Source of the DNA: Pleodorina starrii
Lineage: Eukaryota; Chlorophyta; Chlorophyceae; Chlamydomonadales; Volvocaceae
Assembly: GCA_030267565.1 (NCBI GenBank)
Contig: BRXU01000004.1
Coordinates: 5,639,001 to 5,703,000, forward strand
DNA: 64,000 nucleotides
Direction: 5' to 3'
Below, piece after piece: positions 21,415-33,700 of this stretch. Numbering within the stretch: the stretch's first letter is position 1; every line of letters starts with the position of its first letter. The notes under the pieces are model-generated. The model saw nothing but the letters and a program-made list of their open reading frames with translations. It did not search any database and was not told where the DNA came from. Position numbers and translations under genes: made by a program.

Positions 21415-24043
21415 ATGACGCCCGAAGACTATGACCGGATGCAGGCGATCGTGAGCCTCCCCTTCGGCGCTTGCCCATCTGCAACCGCTTTGCGACGCTC
21501 GTTCCCATCGTGAGCGGCGTTTGAGAGATCGTTATATGTAGCTTTCGGATGCTGAATTGCTGATGCAGAACCACTTTTTGGAAAATTCGTAGGGTCAAAA
21601 CGGAAACATGGTTGGCGATATATGGCCAGGAACAGCAGTATAAAGTCATCCGGAGCCATCATCTTCACAAAGCAAACGTGGTGAATTATCTGACCCGGTC
21701 AGTCAAATATGCTCCGAAAACGCGACAGCCTGCCATGTAATTTACCCCTGGGTGTCGAGCGGAGAGGACAACAGGTTCAGCCACTGAGAGCGCCAGGTCC
21801 ATGCCCTGTCAGATGCCGACAGATTCGCTCCAGGGACAAGCACCTTGCGTCACCGCTCCGTCTCTCCCTTCCCCTCATGCTAGCTCCCGTTATTACCGAC
21901 CCCCACCCCCGCTTTACAGCACCTCAAACCTAACACCTGCGCTCTCTGTCAGTGTACCTCTCACGGCATACCTTTCCCGCTGCATTCCTGTCCCCAGGCA
22001 ACAACTTACCATATCCCCCGACTGGCTGTGATGATCTAGGGGCCCGGCTGCAATCCATCCACGACACATCGATTCACGACCCATCCAGCGACCCATCGCC
22101 CTCTCACCCACCTCCCTCCTGCAGGTACATCAACGGCGAGGACGTGCTGCAGCTGAGCGCCGATGTGGACTTCCCGCCCTGCATGCTGCTGCGCCGCATG
22201 CTGGAACAGATCATCTCCGCGCCCAAGCAGGCGGTGGGCGAGGTGCTGCGCCACCCCGACCGCCTGGACGCCGCGCTGTGCCCCGGGGCGCCACCCCACC
22301 TGCTGGCCCGCCTGCGAGCCGACGTGGTGCGCTGCGTGCACGCCGACTGCTGCTACTCGCCACTCAGCGACGTGGCCAAACAGGTCGGCTGGGTTTGGGT
22401 ACGGGCGGATGGGAAGGTATACCCTTCTGATGGCCTGACCTGGCGTGGCCCGACCTGCCGGCCCCATGCCGCTCCGATCCGCTCTGCCCCGCTCTGTCCT
22501 GCCCCGCTTCGCTACGCTGAGTATATCCCGATGGGACCTGGCCCCTGCCTGTCCGCAGGTGACGGGTTTGGAGTACGAGCTGTACCTGCAGCAGCGGCTG
22601 GTGGCGGCGGGGCTGCCCTTCTGGAGCGAGAGCGAGCTGCGGCAGCTGGGCTTCCACAAGACCCCCGACTGCAAACTCAAGGTGAGAGGCCCAGCACCCA
22701 GCACAGCCGCTGTGCCGCCGATACACGCGCGGAAGAAACGGCGGCCAAAGCAGCGGCGGGAGGAACACTCTGGCGCGGGCGTTTCTGGGCGTTTGGGCGC
22801 TGTCAGTGGGGAACCTGTCTCTGCAGGTCCTGAGATCCTGATGTCCTGGCCTTGCATGCGCTGGCGATATCCCGATGGTATCTCTGGCCAGTGGCCACAC
22901 ACGCACCCGCCCGACATCCACGCCCTCCCGCTCCGACCCATCACCCTCCCTTCCGCCCTCGCCCCCTCAAGGTCCCGGTGGCTGTTCGCACCAAGTCCGG
23001 CAGCGAGCACCTGGTGTGCTGGGTGGACAGCAAAGCCACCTTCGGGGACCACCGCACCCACATCAAGCAGGTGGAGGAGCAGTACTGCACCTACGTCAAC
23101 AGGTGGGTGAGGAGGGGCAGCGGCCAGCGACCGAGCGGGCGGCAGAACAGAACAGAGCAAGGGAGGGATGGAGGGGAGGGCGGGAGGGGCGAGGGAAAGT
23201 GTGAGGCAAAGAGGGCCACTGTGGGGTGTGCCGTATCTGAACACACTCGCGGTGGCCCTCTCATGATGTCTCATCTGCTCCAGGTAGATAGGATGTCTCG
23301 TGCTAGCAGATGAGACATGAGAGGCAGCCCGGCACTCGTGCACTCGTGCACGAAACCGTCGCCTCCAGCCTCCCTCCACCACCTCGGTACCTGCGGCACC
23401 TTTCTTTCCTTCCACAACCGCCTTGCGAGAGGCTGCTCACAGCCCACAGCTTTCAGAAGCTCCCATTGGTCTCCTGCCCGTGAGCCCCTCACCCTACTCC
23501 CGTTGGTCCCCTCTGCCTGCCTGCCCCACGCCCGATGGTCGGCCCCGCCGGCGCAGGTACGGACCTGGCATGGTCATCTACTGGTTTGGCTTCGTGGAGG
23601 ACCTCAACACCGACCCGCAGGTGCTGCTGTGCGACGATTTCCCGGACACCGCCAGCATCATCAAGATCACGGACTCGGCACTGCAGCCCCCACCGGCGGC
23701 GGCGGCAGCGGCGGCGGCGCCCGTCCGCGGCGCTGCCGCGCCAGCGGCGGCGGCGGCCGCCAGCGGCGCTGGTGCTGTTGGCGCGGACGGTGCTGCCATG
23801 GCCGGCAGCGCAGCGTCTGACGCCAAGGCAGCGGGGCCCGTATCCTCGCGGAATGGCTTGGCAGTGGCGGCGGAGGCGGAGGCGGCGGCGCCACAGCAGC
23901 AGCCCGCAGCGGCCGGGGCAGCGAAGTCGGAAGCCAAGAAGGCGGACGGGGTGGCTTCGGAGCTAGCCGGATGGTGCGTCGTCTCTCTCTGTTTCTCATG
24001 TCCTTTCTGCTTGGCTTGGTCAGGGTGTTCTGATGGTGTATGA
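21415..24043 (+). CDS. CDIN1: CDIN1/C15orf41-like TPD nuclease-fold protein
   Basis: Exons 21415-21450, 21630-21697, 22125-22383, 22559-22681, 22972-23102 and 23557 onward. The conserved core matches the human CDAN1-interacting nuclease family: DFPPCMLLRRMLEQ, HPDRL, GLEYELYLQQRL, PFWSESELRQLGFHKTPD, then LVCWVDSKATFGDH, YCTYVNRYGPGMVIYWFGF and LLCDDFPD. T156-P157-D158 and D181-S-K183 form the PD-(D/E)xK catalytic set; vertebrate members have Glu before Ser-Lys, here it is Asp. Human CDIN1 binds codanin-1 and is mutated in congenital dyserythropoietic anaemia I, so an algal copy points to an older chromatin or histone-handling role. The Ala-rich tail reads to TGA at 24043, but a GTGCGT donor near 23975 could extend it into 24137-24412. 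Confidence 0.88.
23258..23322. repeat. Inverted repeat in CDIN1 intron
   Basis: TCTCATCTGCT (23269-23279) is matched by AGCAGATGAGA (23305-23315), and the pairing extends outward through TCTCATG with a three-base bulge, giving a hairpin in the intron before exon 6. Confidence 0.6.
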
Positions 24044-25550
24044 TCCGCTGTCTGCGCATTCCGTAGGCCACCAGTGCCTCCCTCCCTCCCTCCCCGGGCT
24101 GCTACCGTGCCACTTTTGTTTTTCTGTTGTGGCAGCAGCAGCAGCAGCAGCAGACCCCCTGTACCCCGCAGCCCTCGAGCTCGCTGCTGCCCTCACATGG
24201 CCCGCATCTTCCCCAATTTGCGCAGAGCCGCTGTCTTCCCCACCGAGCTTCCTCTCATCGGTCGGTCCTCCGTGCACGCGGGGAGCTGCGTGGCAGCAGG
24301 CCGCGCCCTCCCGCCAGCCCTATTGCGGCACCACCACCACCCACCCGCCACCAGCACCAAGCGCAGGCAGAGACCCAACTCCGCAGCCCTCATCAGCTCT
24401 ATACCCGTCTAGTGTTGCTTCCCGCGGTGCCTGGAGCAGCAGCGACAGCAACAGCAGCGGCTGGTCAGAGTTTCGTCGCAGAGGCAAAGGCCATCCGTCC
24501 ATCGTCCACGGCTCACCGGGCCGGCGCTTCAAACTGCGTCTGGTGCCCAGGTGCAGTTTGAAGCGCCGGCCGGGTGAGCGGTGCCCGGCAGGCGCACAGC
24601 CGCATGGGAAACGGGCATGCGTGTATGTGTGTGTACACTGCACAGGCAGGGCTGGGGCTGCAGGTCCTTCCGGCAGGCGGGACGCCCGTGGCCGTGCCAG
24701 CGCCACCCTTATGTGGACCTCCCTCCGCCTGTCTTGACGGTCTCAGCCGCATAGACGTTTTACGGTTTCATTTGCTTGGAGGGGCACACAGCGTCTAACC
24801 GGGACTGGCCTCGTTCGACCGGCGCAGCGCCATCGGGCAGCATCCGATATGTGGCTGTAGGAAACGAATGGAGCGGCTTTCGCATGGCCGTGTGGGCCTA
24901 GGGGTTTTCATCAGAACGGGAAGTGCTCTCGCCAACGCCAGCGGCCGCGCGGACTCGGCTTGAGTGGGCCACGAGCAGATGTGTGGGGCGGCAGGCAGCC
25001 GGATGTTTCTGCACCCGCTTGCGCTGCTTGTGGTCCGGTGAGGCTGTGTCTGCCCTTGTTTGCTGGCGAGCAGTCGCGGCCTGCAAACGCGAAACAGTTT
25101 CCCTGTTTGCCGGTGCGGTCTGCGGCCGTTGGCTTGGGAGCAGTTAAAGAGAGCTTCTGGGCGTGTTTGGGAACGGCAGCTCGACAGGGCCTGAGAAGCT
25201 GCGCTGTCGCGTGTGGACGAGCCACGGAGGCAGGCGCCGCTGAGGCCGGTCACACCGGCAACCGCGCGTCGCGTATGGTTGCTGTTGTTGTTACAGTGGT
25301 GTGCTCTAGGCCCTCGGAAGGGCAGAGCCAGGGGGCCGTCCGGCCGTGCGTGTGGTATTTGCGTTCCATTGACGTTAGGGCGCTGGCCAAGCGCCCGGGG
25401 GAAGGTTGGCACCGCCGTGCACCGGGGATGATGTCGCTCCCTGGCGCCGGGCGTTGGTGCTGTGTGGGATCATAGGGTGTCTAGATTACGCCGGAACTAC
25501 GCGCATCCGGCGCCACCCGCCACCCGGTCCGGCACACCCTCTCCCCACCC
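24044..25550. other. Convergent intergenic region
   Basis: Lies between the 3' ends of the CDIN1-like gene and the leftward chlorophyllase-like gene. It may include a last CDIN1 exon (24137-24412) and holds the hairpin at 24511-24579. No further gene was recognised. Confidence 0.45.
24511..24579. repeat. 27-bp near-perfect inverted repeat
   Basis: Left arm 24511-24537 and right arm 24553-24579 pair at 26 of 27 positions around a 15-base loop. Each arm contains GGCCGGCGCTTCAAACTGC or its complement. Confidence 0.85.
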
Positions 25551-27883
25551 TCACCCCGCCTCGCCGCCGCCCGACACCTGCACCTCGTACCGGAGCCCCA
25601 CGCCGCCCAACCCCTCCCGACACAGCCGCTCAAGCGCAGCGGCGCTTGCCCCCCCTGGAGCGGCCGCCTGCCCGCCGCCACCGCCGCCCGCCGCTGCCGC
25701 CCCCGCGGCGACGCCCCGTATGAAATCCGCCGCCAGCCTGCCACTTGCTGCCGCCACCTGTGTGTTGGCCACCCCCCGGCCAGTCGCGCAGATGGAGCGG
25801 GTGAGGCTGTCGGAGGCGTCCAGGAACTGCAGGTGGCCCGCGTCTTTGAGCGTTACCTGCAAGCACGCAAGCAAGCACCGCATGCAGCCACCGGCGGCGG
25901 TCACGGCAGCGGTCCGGACCGCGCCCGACCCAAACGCGCGCGTTGGGCGGCAGGGGGGATCAGAAGGCGAACCGCAGCGAAGGAAAGGGGGTGTGGCGGC
26001 AGGGAATCGTGTGCCCCGGCCCCACAGGGGGTCGCCTGGAATGGCGGCGACATGCTGCCGTGGTGGAATTGGGCCAGGATGGATACGGCCCTGCAGCATC
26101 ACACACGCCAAATCTCGCGGCGACGACGACCCTTCGATGGTCTCCATCCCAGCTGCAAACACATCCCCTGCCGCCCGGGAACAACCCCCATCCCCTCGGT
26201 GCACGCGCGCTCAGCCCTAGTCCTCTCACCAGCGCGCAGGGCCCCCGGCATGCCGCGAAGAAGGCCGAGTAGCTCTTGGCCTTCGGCACGCAGTCTCCGC
26301 CGCGGCCCGCGCCCAACAGCAACACAGGCACGTCCGCCAGCTCGGTTTGGTTCCGGAGCAGCGGCAGGGCGGACGGGTAGCGGCCGGGGTCTTGCGGCTC
26401 GAAGGCGCCATCCGCCGGGTCCAGCAGGACGAGACCCGACACGGGATACGACGGAGGCGGCTGGTAGGGCAGCATGCTAACGGCAGCTCCTCTGCCGGCA
26501 ATGGCTCCGACCTCCGCTGCTTGAAGCCCAGAGGGGAGAGGAGGAGGCTGCGGCGATGTCCTTTCAGCGGCCGCAAGGACGCTGAGCTGCACGCACACAC
26601 ACACGCAATTGGGCAGTCGATTACGTGAGAGAGCTAGTTGGTCGGGATGTTGGTCGGGATGTTGGCGGGGTTGTTGGTCGGGGTTGTTGGTCGGAGTTCT
26701 GCCTGGCTCGTTATGTTGTTGCTGCAGTGGGCTCCCGACCGCCTTCATAGCCTGGTCAGGTCGTACAGCTCTCCGCGCGCTGTGTCGCTCGCTCGCATGG
26801 GATCTGCTCTCTCGCCCGGAGAGGAGGGGCCCCCATCGCACCGCACCGCACCGCACCTTGCCCCCCCTGGAGTGCCCCGCCAGGAAGCAGGGCCCCGCCC
26901 CCGGCTCGCCCAGCCGCGACGCCACCTCCGCCCGCACCCGCGCCAGCAGCTGCGCGCTGTCGATGTCGTCCACCAGGGAGGACAGCTCCTCGAACGACTT
27001 GTCGTACGTCACGACAACGAGGCCTGGAACGGGTATGCTTATGGGACTGTGTGTGTGTGGTGGATGGTGAGTCGAAGAGGTTAGCTGTGCGCTCCAAACT
27101 GCAGGCGCAGCACTGGCGGCGCCGCGGTGGCACGTGGCAGGCGGTCAGCCCAAATGACGTCACGGCTGCCAGGGGGACAGGCGGAGGGCGGTGCGCATCT
27201 CACCCCGCCACCCGGGCGCACCGCCCCGCGCCCCGCGCCACTCGTTCATAGTGCCATACGCGTCCCTGGCATGTATCGCACAACCGATCCACAAAGATTC
27301 AGCGGATTTCCGATGGTCTGTTCCGTCCCTGCATACGAGTGCCGGGGGTGCGACGTGCCAAAGCATTTTTGATGCACGTGGACGAGTCCTCACCCGCAGC
27401 CAGCAGCTGTGCGAGGAAGGTGCCGTAGGATGCGGCCGACTGCAGAAAGCCCGGGCTGAAGATGACGACGGGTGGCCCTGCGGAGGAGCCGGGCCCGGCC
27501 GTGGCAGGCGCGGGGCGGAGGGTAGGAAGGGCCGGGGCAAATGGAGCGCAACTAAGTGGAGGTAGATGGGCGAGCGATACGGCGATATGGCGTTTCTGAG
27601 GTTCGGGCATGCACGACCAAGTTGTGGTTGTTTTTGTCAAGGGGGGCTAAGGACCCTTGGAAGCGAGGAGCCAGCGGACCTGGGGTGAAAAACGCTGGGT
27701 TAGCGGCCGGGTGAAGCACCTGCCTGTGTCAAACTGCCCCGGCTGCGTGGCGGGCGTTTGGATCTCGACCGGGACTTGCACCTGGACCGCAAAAAGCAGA
27801 CAACGCCAACCTTGCCAAGTCGGGCAGCGACGGTGCCAGGCTGACGGGAACGGGAATGCGCGCGGCAGCCTGCCGGAGGTCAC
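25551..27883 (-). CDS. Chlorophyllase-like alpha/beta hydrolase, start unresolved
   Basis: Minus-strand exons: up to 27883 through 27724 (tentative), 27477-27394, 27023-26857, 26586-26230 and 25856-25551; the last four join in phase to TGA. The tentative first exon adds EIQTPATQPGQFDTG, matching the start of the chlorophyllase fold, through a GC donor (ACAG|GCAGGT). Then come PPVVIFSPGFLQ, GLVVVTYD and FLAGHSRGGK, whose Ser is the nucleophile of the chlorophyllase GHSRGG signature. VSGLVLLDPADG, PVLLLGAGRGGDCVP and LKDAGHLQFLD (catalytic His) follow. Chlorophyllases hydrolyse the phytol ester of chlorophyll; relatives act on other esters. If the first exon is wrong, the ATG at 27610 would start the frame directly. 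The C-terminus is Ala/Gly-rich. Confidence 0.83.
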
Positions 27884-28379
27884 GCTGCAGTATTGCTCCC
27901 GGCACAGGAGTACGGCAGGTGAGCAGTACGTGGGACGCTCCGGGCGCCCTTGCTGGTACCCACCCGGCGCATTCCCGGGACCTCGCTCCGGGACACTGGA
28001 AGGTACTCGAAGGTTACCTCAAATCGCTGCCTTTGTGGGACCGCAGTCAGAGGCGGCTCCGGCGCTGCACACACCGCATGCTTTGGTGCTACAAAGCTCA
28101 TTGGGGCAAGTACTGTGGCTAAGACGGCCCGCCTGCTGAAAACGAGTAGGTCCGCGTTTGCGGTTCGCGATCCTTGCAGCCGCATGGGTCTCTCTCTCGG
28201 TGCTTCGTACGTCAATAAACAGTTAAATAAGCAGCCTGCTAATTTCAAGGTTTCAGCGGCCCGTAATTGAGCGCAGAACCTGGGAAGGTCGGAATCATTA
28301 ATCATACATGCTGAAGAGTTGGTTGCAGACAGTTAGCAGAAAGGGGCATGGGTATCGGGCGAGCGGGCACGCCGTAACT

Positions 28380-28955
28380 TGTTGTAAACTACTGGCTGCC
28401 ATCCCGAGCGCTCGGGATGGCAGCCAGTAGTTTACAACAATAGAAGTGCCCGTGGGGTCCCCCTCCTACCCGGCTGTGCCCCTTGCACAGCCAGTACCCC
28501 GGCGCCGGCGATGCAGCCCGAAGTAGTTTACACGTCTTGCCGGCGACGTGCCGGCCACCGGGCTCTTCCCAATGTATCTCGGAGGATTTCATGTGCTCCT
28601 ACCGAGATTCGGACCCGACCACCTTGGGCACAACTATTGTTGTAAATATCTGGCTGCCATCCCGAGTACTCGGGATGGCAGCCAGCAGTTTACAACAATA
28701 GATGTGCCCCAGGGGGTCGGGTACGAATCTCGGTAGGAGCACACGAAATCCTCCGAGATACATTGGGAAGAGCCCGGTGGCCGGCACGTCGCCGGCAAGA
28801 CGTGTAAACTACTTCGGGCTGCATCGCCGGCGCCGGGGTACTGGCTGTGCAAGGGGCACAGCCGGGTAGGAGGGGGACCCCACGGGCACTTCTATTGTTG
28901 TAAACTACTGGCTGCCATCCCGAGCGCTCGGGATGGCAGCCAGTAGTTTACAACA
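28380..28955. mobile_element. Foldback element built from three 58-bp palindromes
   Basis: A 576-bp element with dyad symmetry about 28667/28668. A 58-bp palindrome stands at each end (28381-28438 and 28897-28954) and a variant of it exactly at the centre (28639-28696). The two 200-bp spacers (28439-28638 and 28697-28896) are inverted copies differing at only a handful of positions. It is flanked by a 5-bp direct repeat TAACT (28375-28379, 28956-28960). The paralogous segment has a single related site, CAACTAGTTGCA, at 38476-38487 and no insert. It has no coding capacity, so it would be mobilised in trans. Confidence 0.88.
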
Positions 28956-29119
28956 TAACTCGTTGCACAGGGTCATATCACACTCGAGTACGTTAAAAGC
29001 AGCTGCAAGCTTGCGCGAATGATCGGCAAGGGAATCCAAGTGTCTTCGGACACTGGCAGCGATTTGTCCTGTCGGTTGGATTAGCGAACGACGAGGACGC
29101 TTCAGCGGATGTTGCCACA

Positions 29120-30610
29120 AGAGCTGAAATACAGAAACTTTATACAGGAAGGGGCTGGTTCGGTCCCGGGTTTGCTGCTTGTAATGGCGTTTCGTGCCTT
29201 TGCGGCCTGGGGACAGAAGCTTTTACGCCCCTGGGGCGACGGGCCCCGAACCCCCACGAAAGCCCACCAAGTACATGAACAGGTGCACCAACAGGGCTTA
29301 ACAGCAACTTGATGACTGCAACTGTGCCCTAGGCGGCCTATTTGATGAGGTGAACTCGAGGCAGCATCAAGCAAATCTGCGTATGCGATCGCTACACGCA
29401 GGTCCCTAAAGGCCGAAATAGGACCGTGTTATTCAGTAATGTCGAAGTCGTAAGGAAGCCACCTTGAGGCTCACTCGGTGCGGGGGGCGTTCCTCGAAGC
29501 GCTCCGATCGGGATCCACGGTGACAATAATTGGTATGGGCCAGGCGGGTGGAAACGATTGTACTCTGATGAGGCGGGCCGTTTCGCCGCTTATTCCGCAT
29601 CACGGTCGCATCATTTGAAAGTGACCCAAGACAGCATATGGCTTTGCGCGGAATGGCAGCTTGGCACAGTTGGCAGGGATGGGGTCAACGGCGCTACGTA
29701 AGGCTGCGTACGTGGCAAAGTCGCGATGATGCCATGAGCAACCCGCCTTGTGAGTTAATATTAACAGCGCTGCTCGGTCGAACGGCTTTGAGCGCATTTT
29801 GCATAGTAGGTAATCTCGTGCCTGTATCGCGGGGTGGCATGTGCGAGTCACCTCAGCAACAAAGCTTGCAAAGACGCAACATTTAAAAGTAATGTAACAT
29901 ATTTCAACTTTATATTTCACTTTAACGTCGATTATGATGGAAATCAGCATATTGTGTCATACCGGTAATGTAGTTTCCCCTGTAGTTTTGGCTGCAGCAT
30001 TGCAAAGCCAACACGCCCTAACAATTTCCTCATCTTCTGACTGTTTGTTACACTGTAGTGCTGAAGTGTCGTTAAGTTGTCGTTGCAATGTCGGCAAAGC
30101 CGTCGTTCAGACATACAAAAGCGAAAAGCCGACACACCAGGAAGTGGAATCACGTTCTCGCACACACGGGTAATTTGAAAACGTTAGTTAATGCATTCGA
30201 GATATTTGCAAGGAAATGTGGCACTTACAGGCGCGGCGGTGAATGCGGTTCGCCAGCTTCTTACTAACAGACTGGTTGACAACTGACCGGGCTGACCCCG
30301 GGGCGGCGCTCGGCCCCCCGAAGGCACTTCTCGCCCAAGCAATTAGTTATTTTTATATGTGCCCTCGTTAAATATATGTCGATAACTGCAACTGGCTTTT
30401 ACGCGGCAGCTTTTCCACATCGCGCCTCGGGTCTAGCCCCAACAATTGGAAGGCGAAAATTCCACAGCCCGCGACATTCCCGTTAAACTTCCTTTAACAA
30501 TACATCCCTTCCCGTTGAACTACTTGCAGTAATACATTTTGAAAAGCGAGGAATGTGCCCCCATGGGTCGGTCCGACTTCTTTGCAGCCCGTCAAAACTC
30601 CGGCTCGGGG
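29120..30610. mobile_element. About 1.5-kb insertion of unknown type in duplicated segment
   Basis: The paralogous segment has only about 80 bp between the blocks matching either side (38660-38740). The interval here is less GC-rich than its surroundings and encodes no recognisable protein. Boundaries and target duplications were not resolved, so a deletion in the other copy is also possible. Confidence 0.45.
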
Positions 30611-30720
30611 TTCTGAATTGAGTGTCCTGCGTGTTATGCCGCTTGTTAGACTTACGTGCACTGGTTCAATCGTATACGTCCTGCGAATGAACTGCCTAGC
30701 ATACCGGTATAGTCAGAGTC

Positions 30721-33700
30721 ATGTTCGTTAGATCAGTACAATTTCTGGCCTTTGCTGTGTTCATCGCAAAGAGTTGCTTTGCCATAGATCGTGCAAGATG
30801 TCAAGGGCCCAAGCTGAACACTTCAATTTTTGAAGAACTACAGGATAACGGTTTTTGCACATTGCTGAGGAAGGTCTGCGCAGACAATGGCATGCTGGTG
30901 TCCTTTGATGCAGCCCACGCCGCGAGTAATTTGTCGAGGACAAGCCCGTATGGGCGGTATGGCGAGAAAGAGGCTCATATGGGACTATGGTATGCGCGCT
31001 TTGCGCTTGGACCCATCAGTAGAGCAGCAGCGACAACCCTGGACGTGCGCGCAGGAACTTCCCCGCCCGTGGAGGGGCAAATAGTGATGTATTGGTCGGA
31101 CACCAGGTCAGGAGCGTGGCAGCGTGCGTCGTGGTACGAGCAGTACGAACGCTTGCAACACCCTACACACGCGCCGCACGCATGCGGGCGCGCGCGTGCA
31201 CACACACTTGCTTTGCACACAGCAGCATAAGATGAAACGCACTGCGTATGCTCTACTGACTTTGCCCTAGTGAACCGCTCCAACTACTCCTTGCGCCGTA
31301 ATTAATTTCTATGACTTGGTGGCTGCGGGCTCCAGTGCTGGCCTTGGTGTGAACACGCACGACGTAAGCCCAATATACTGGCGAAGCCGTCACCCGCGCA
31401 TCAACAAACGCATCTTAACCCCACCGCCGCAACTGCCATTCGCAAAGCGCCATCTGGACGCCCCCGCCAACACGACACGACACCCCGCCCACTTTCCCTC
31501 GCTTCTTGAACTCCCAAATCAAACCCACCCCAACCACCACCGCGCCGCCCCCAGGATCCCAGTTACGTCCAGATCCGGCCCGCCAGTCGAATGGAGGCGT
31601 CGCCGCACCTTAAACACCGGGCATTCTCCAAGTGTACGATGCCCGTAATCATGATCACAGATTGGTGAGATCTGAGATCCAGATCCTGCCGTGCAAGTGG
31701 TGTACCGGGGTGGAGCTCCCGCTCTTGGCGCCACACGCCACAGCCGACTGTTGCATCCATTCTAAATTCCTATTAGAAGCTAACTCGGGTGCGCTTGCTG
31801 CCTCCTTCCCCCGCTTGCGCAAACCGCTGGTGCAGGCCGTACAATATGCACGAGTGAGTGCCCGGAGTGCGTGTTGGTTTCCTGTCGGTCGGCGGCTGAT
31901 AGCGAGATAGCCCCCCGAGGGTTGCAGGCTGCCGCATCCGTATCCGCAACCCTGTCGGTGGGCACACGGCACATGGCGGGCACAGGCATGGCAACGGCAT
32001 GGGGTTCGCGTAGCATGGTGGCCCAGGGGTCGGCTGGACGGGCGCAAATATGGAACACGACGATGTTGCTGCGGATGGAGCCCCCGGGGCAGCAGGTTTT
32101 CCTGCTGCTGCCACCATCCACCTCTGCCCGACACGCAGCAGAGTGCCCCAAACGCGGCTGGGACATCGCCTCTCTCGACCCTAGGAGCCTGGCCCGCTGT
32201 GCCACCACCACCACCACCTCCCACGTGGAAGGCCGGGCATCCGCCATCCGCCATCCACCGCATCCGGCACCGGCCCTGTTGCGCTCACTGCCCACCCCCT
32301 GCGCCGAACCCCGGACCACTCGCAGGGTGTTTGCGCAGCTGGCGTCCGTCGCGGATGTGTTCTTTCGGCAGAAAGGCATGATTGGTGAGCCCTGGGACTG
32401 TGGGAATCTGTGTGGGGATCTGTGTAGGCATCTTGCGCTCCACGAGCCAGGTGTTTTGGGGGCGGAGGGGGCCCCCTGCGGAGCGGCTTCGGGGGGTCGA
32501 CGCCCCCTGTCTGCGTGCCCGTCTGTCTTTCTGTCGGTTTGTCCGTCTGTCGGTCTGTTTGTGTGTCTGTTTGAATGTCGGTCTGTCTGTTATTGTCAAA
32601 CGTTTTAACAGGCCGCCCCCCGCTTCCTCTAATCGGTGGTATGCTTTTGCGGGCCGATTAAAAACATTTCATGACATACGCTGCGTTTACCGCTGGTAGT
32701 CGCGGTCCGTTTGAAACTGCAACTCGACAGCTCCTCGTCCGATTGCGCCCACCCAGGAGATACCCTTTCACCGGATTCGTCCGCCTCGCTTCGTTATCGG
32801 TATCTTTACCGGCATCTTTACCGGTATCGTTACCGGTATCTTTCCCGGTATCGTTATCGCCCCATTTCGCTCACTTTCTGCACCTCCCACACCCGCCCCG
32901 TCAGACGATCTGGCGACGTTGGTCCTGGCTACGCCCGACGGTCTGGGCCTGACCAGCTTCCACCACGTGCTGCTGTCGCCGTACTCGCGCTACCCGCTCA
33001 TCTCCCTGGACGAGCTGTCGCAGCGGCCGGTGCGAGATCGCCACGTGGCCTGGTCGGCGGAGGGACACCACGTCAGCTGTTTCCAAAGGGTGAGGGGGGG
33101 GGCAGTGGGGGAGTGGGTCAGGGGGCGTGGACCGGCTGAGCCGCCTATGCCGTGCATGGAGGAGAGGGTGGGGGCGCTCGCTCCGGGTGGCCCTGCTGGG
33201 TGCACTGCAGGATGCGCTTCCATGCCGTGCAGCGGCTCGGTTTTGCCGGAGCCCTCTCCCTCCTCCCGTGCCTACGCCCACACGAACCTACGCCCACAAG
33301 GAAGTGCAGGTTTTCTTCCTGCACCGTGGTGACCAAACCCCATCCTCTCACACACACGCACACGCACACGCATGCTCCCACAACATACACGTGCACTTGG
33401 ACAATACTGTCGTACCGTACCTGCGGGTTACTGCCGCGCAGCCCTTTCCTTTTGCGGAAATGTTTAGGTGCTTAAGTCGAGTCGCGCAACCGTTCCCTGG
33501 AGGGTTCACATGCTTTGGAGTCGCGCAACCGCCTCCCCACCTCCCCACTGCTGCCCCCGCCCCACCTCCATATCCCAGTCGCCATCCTCGTCCCTCTCAC
33601 TGCCCCCCTGACCGCTGCTGCCGCCCTCAGTTCCCTTGCCTTTGCTCTCGGCCGGCCCCCGCTTGCGTCCGCCACTGCTTTGCCACTGGTTCCGGCTATG

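Noticed and set aside
28389..28852. Mirror-image small ORFs on both strands
   Set aside because: They come from the inverted arms of the foldback element and code for nothing recognisable.
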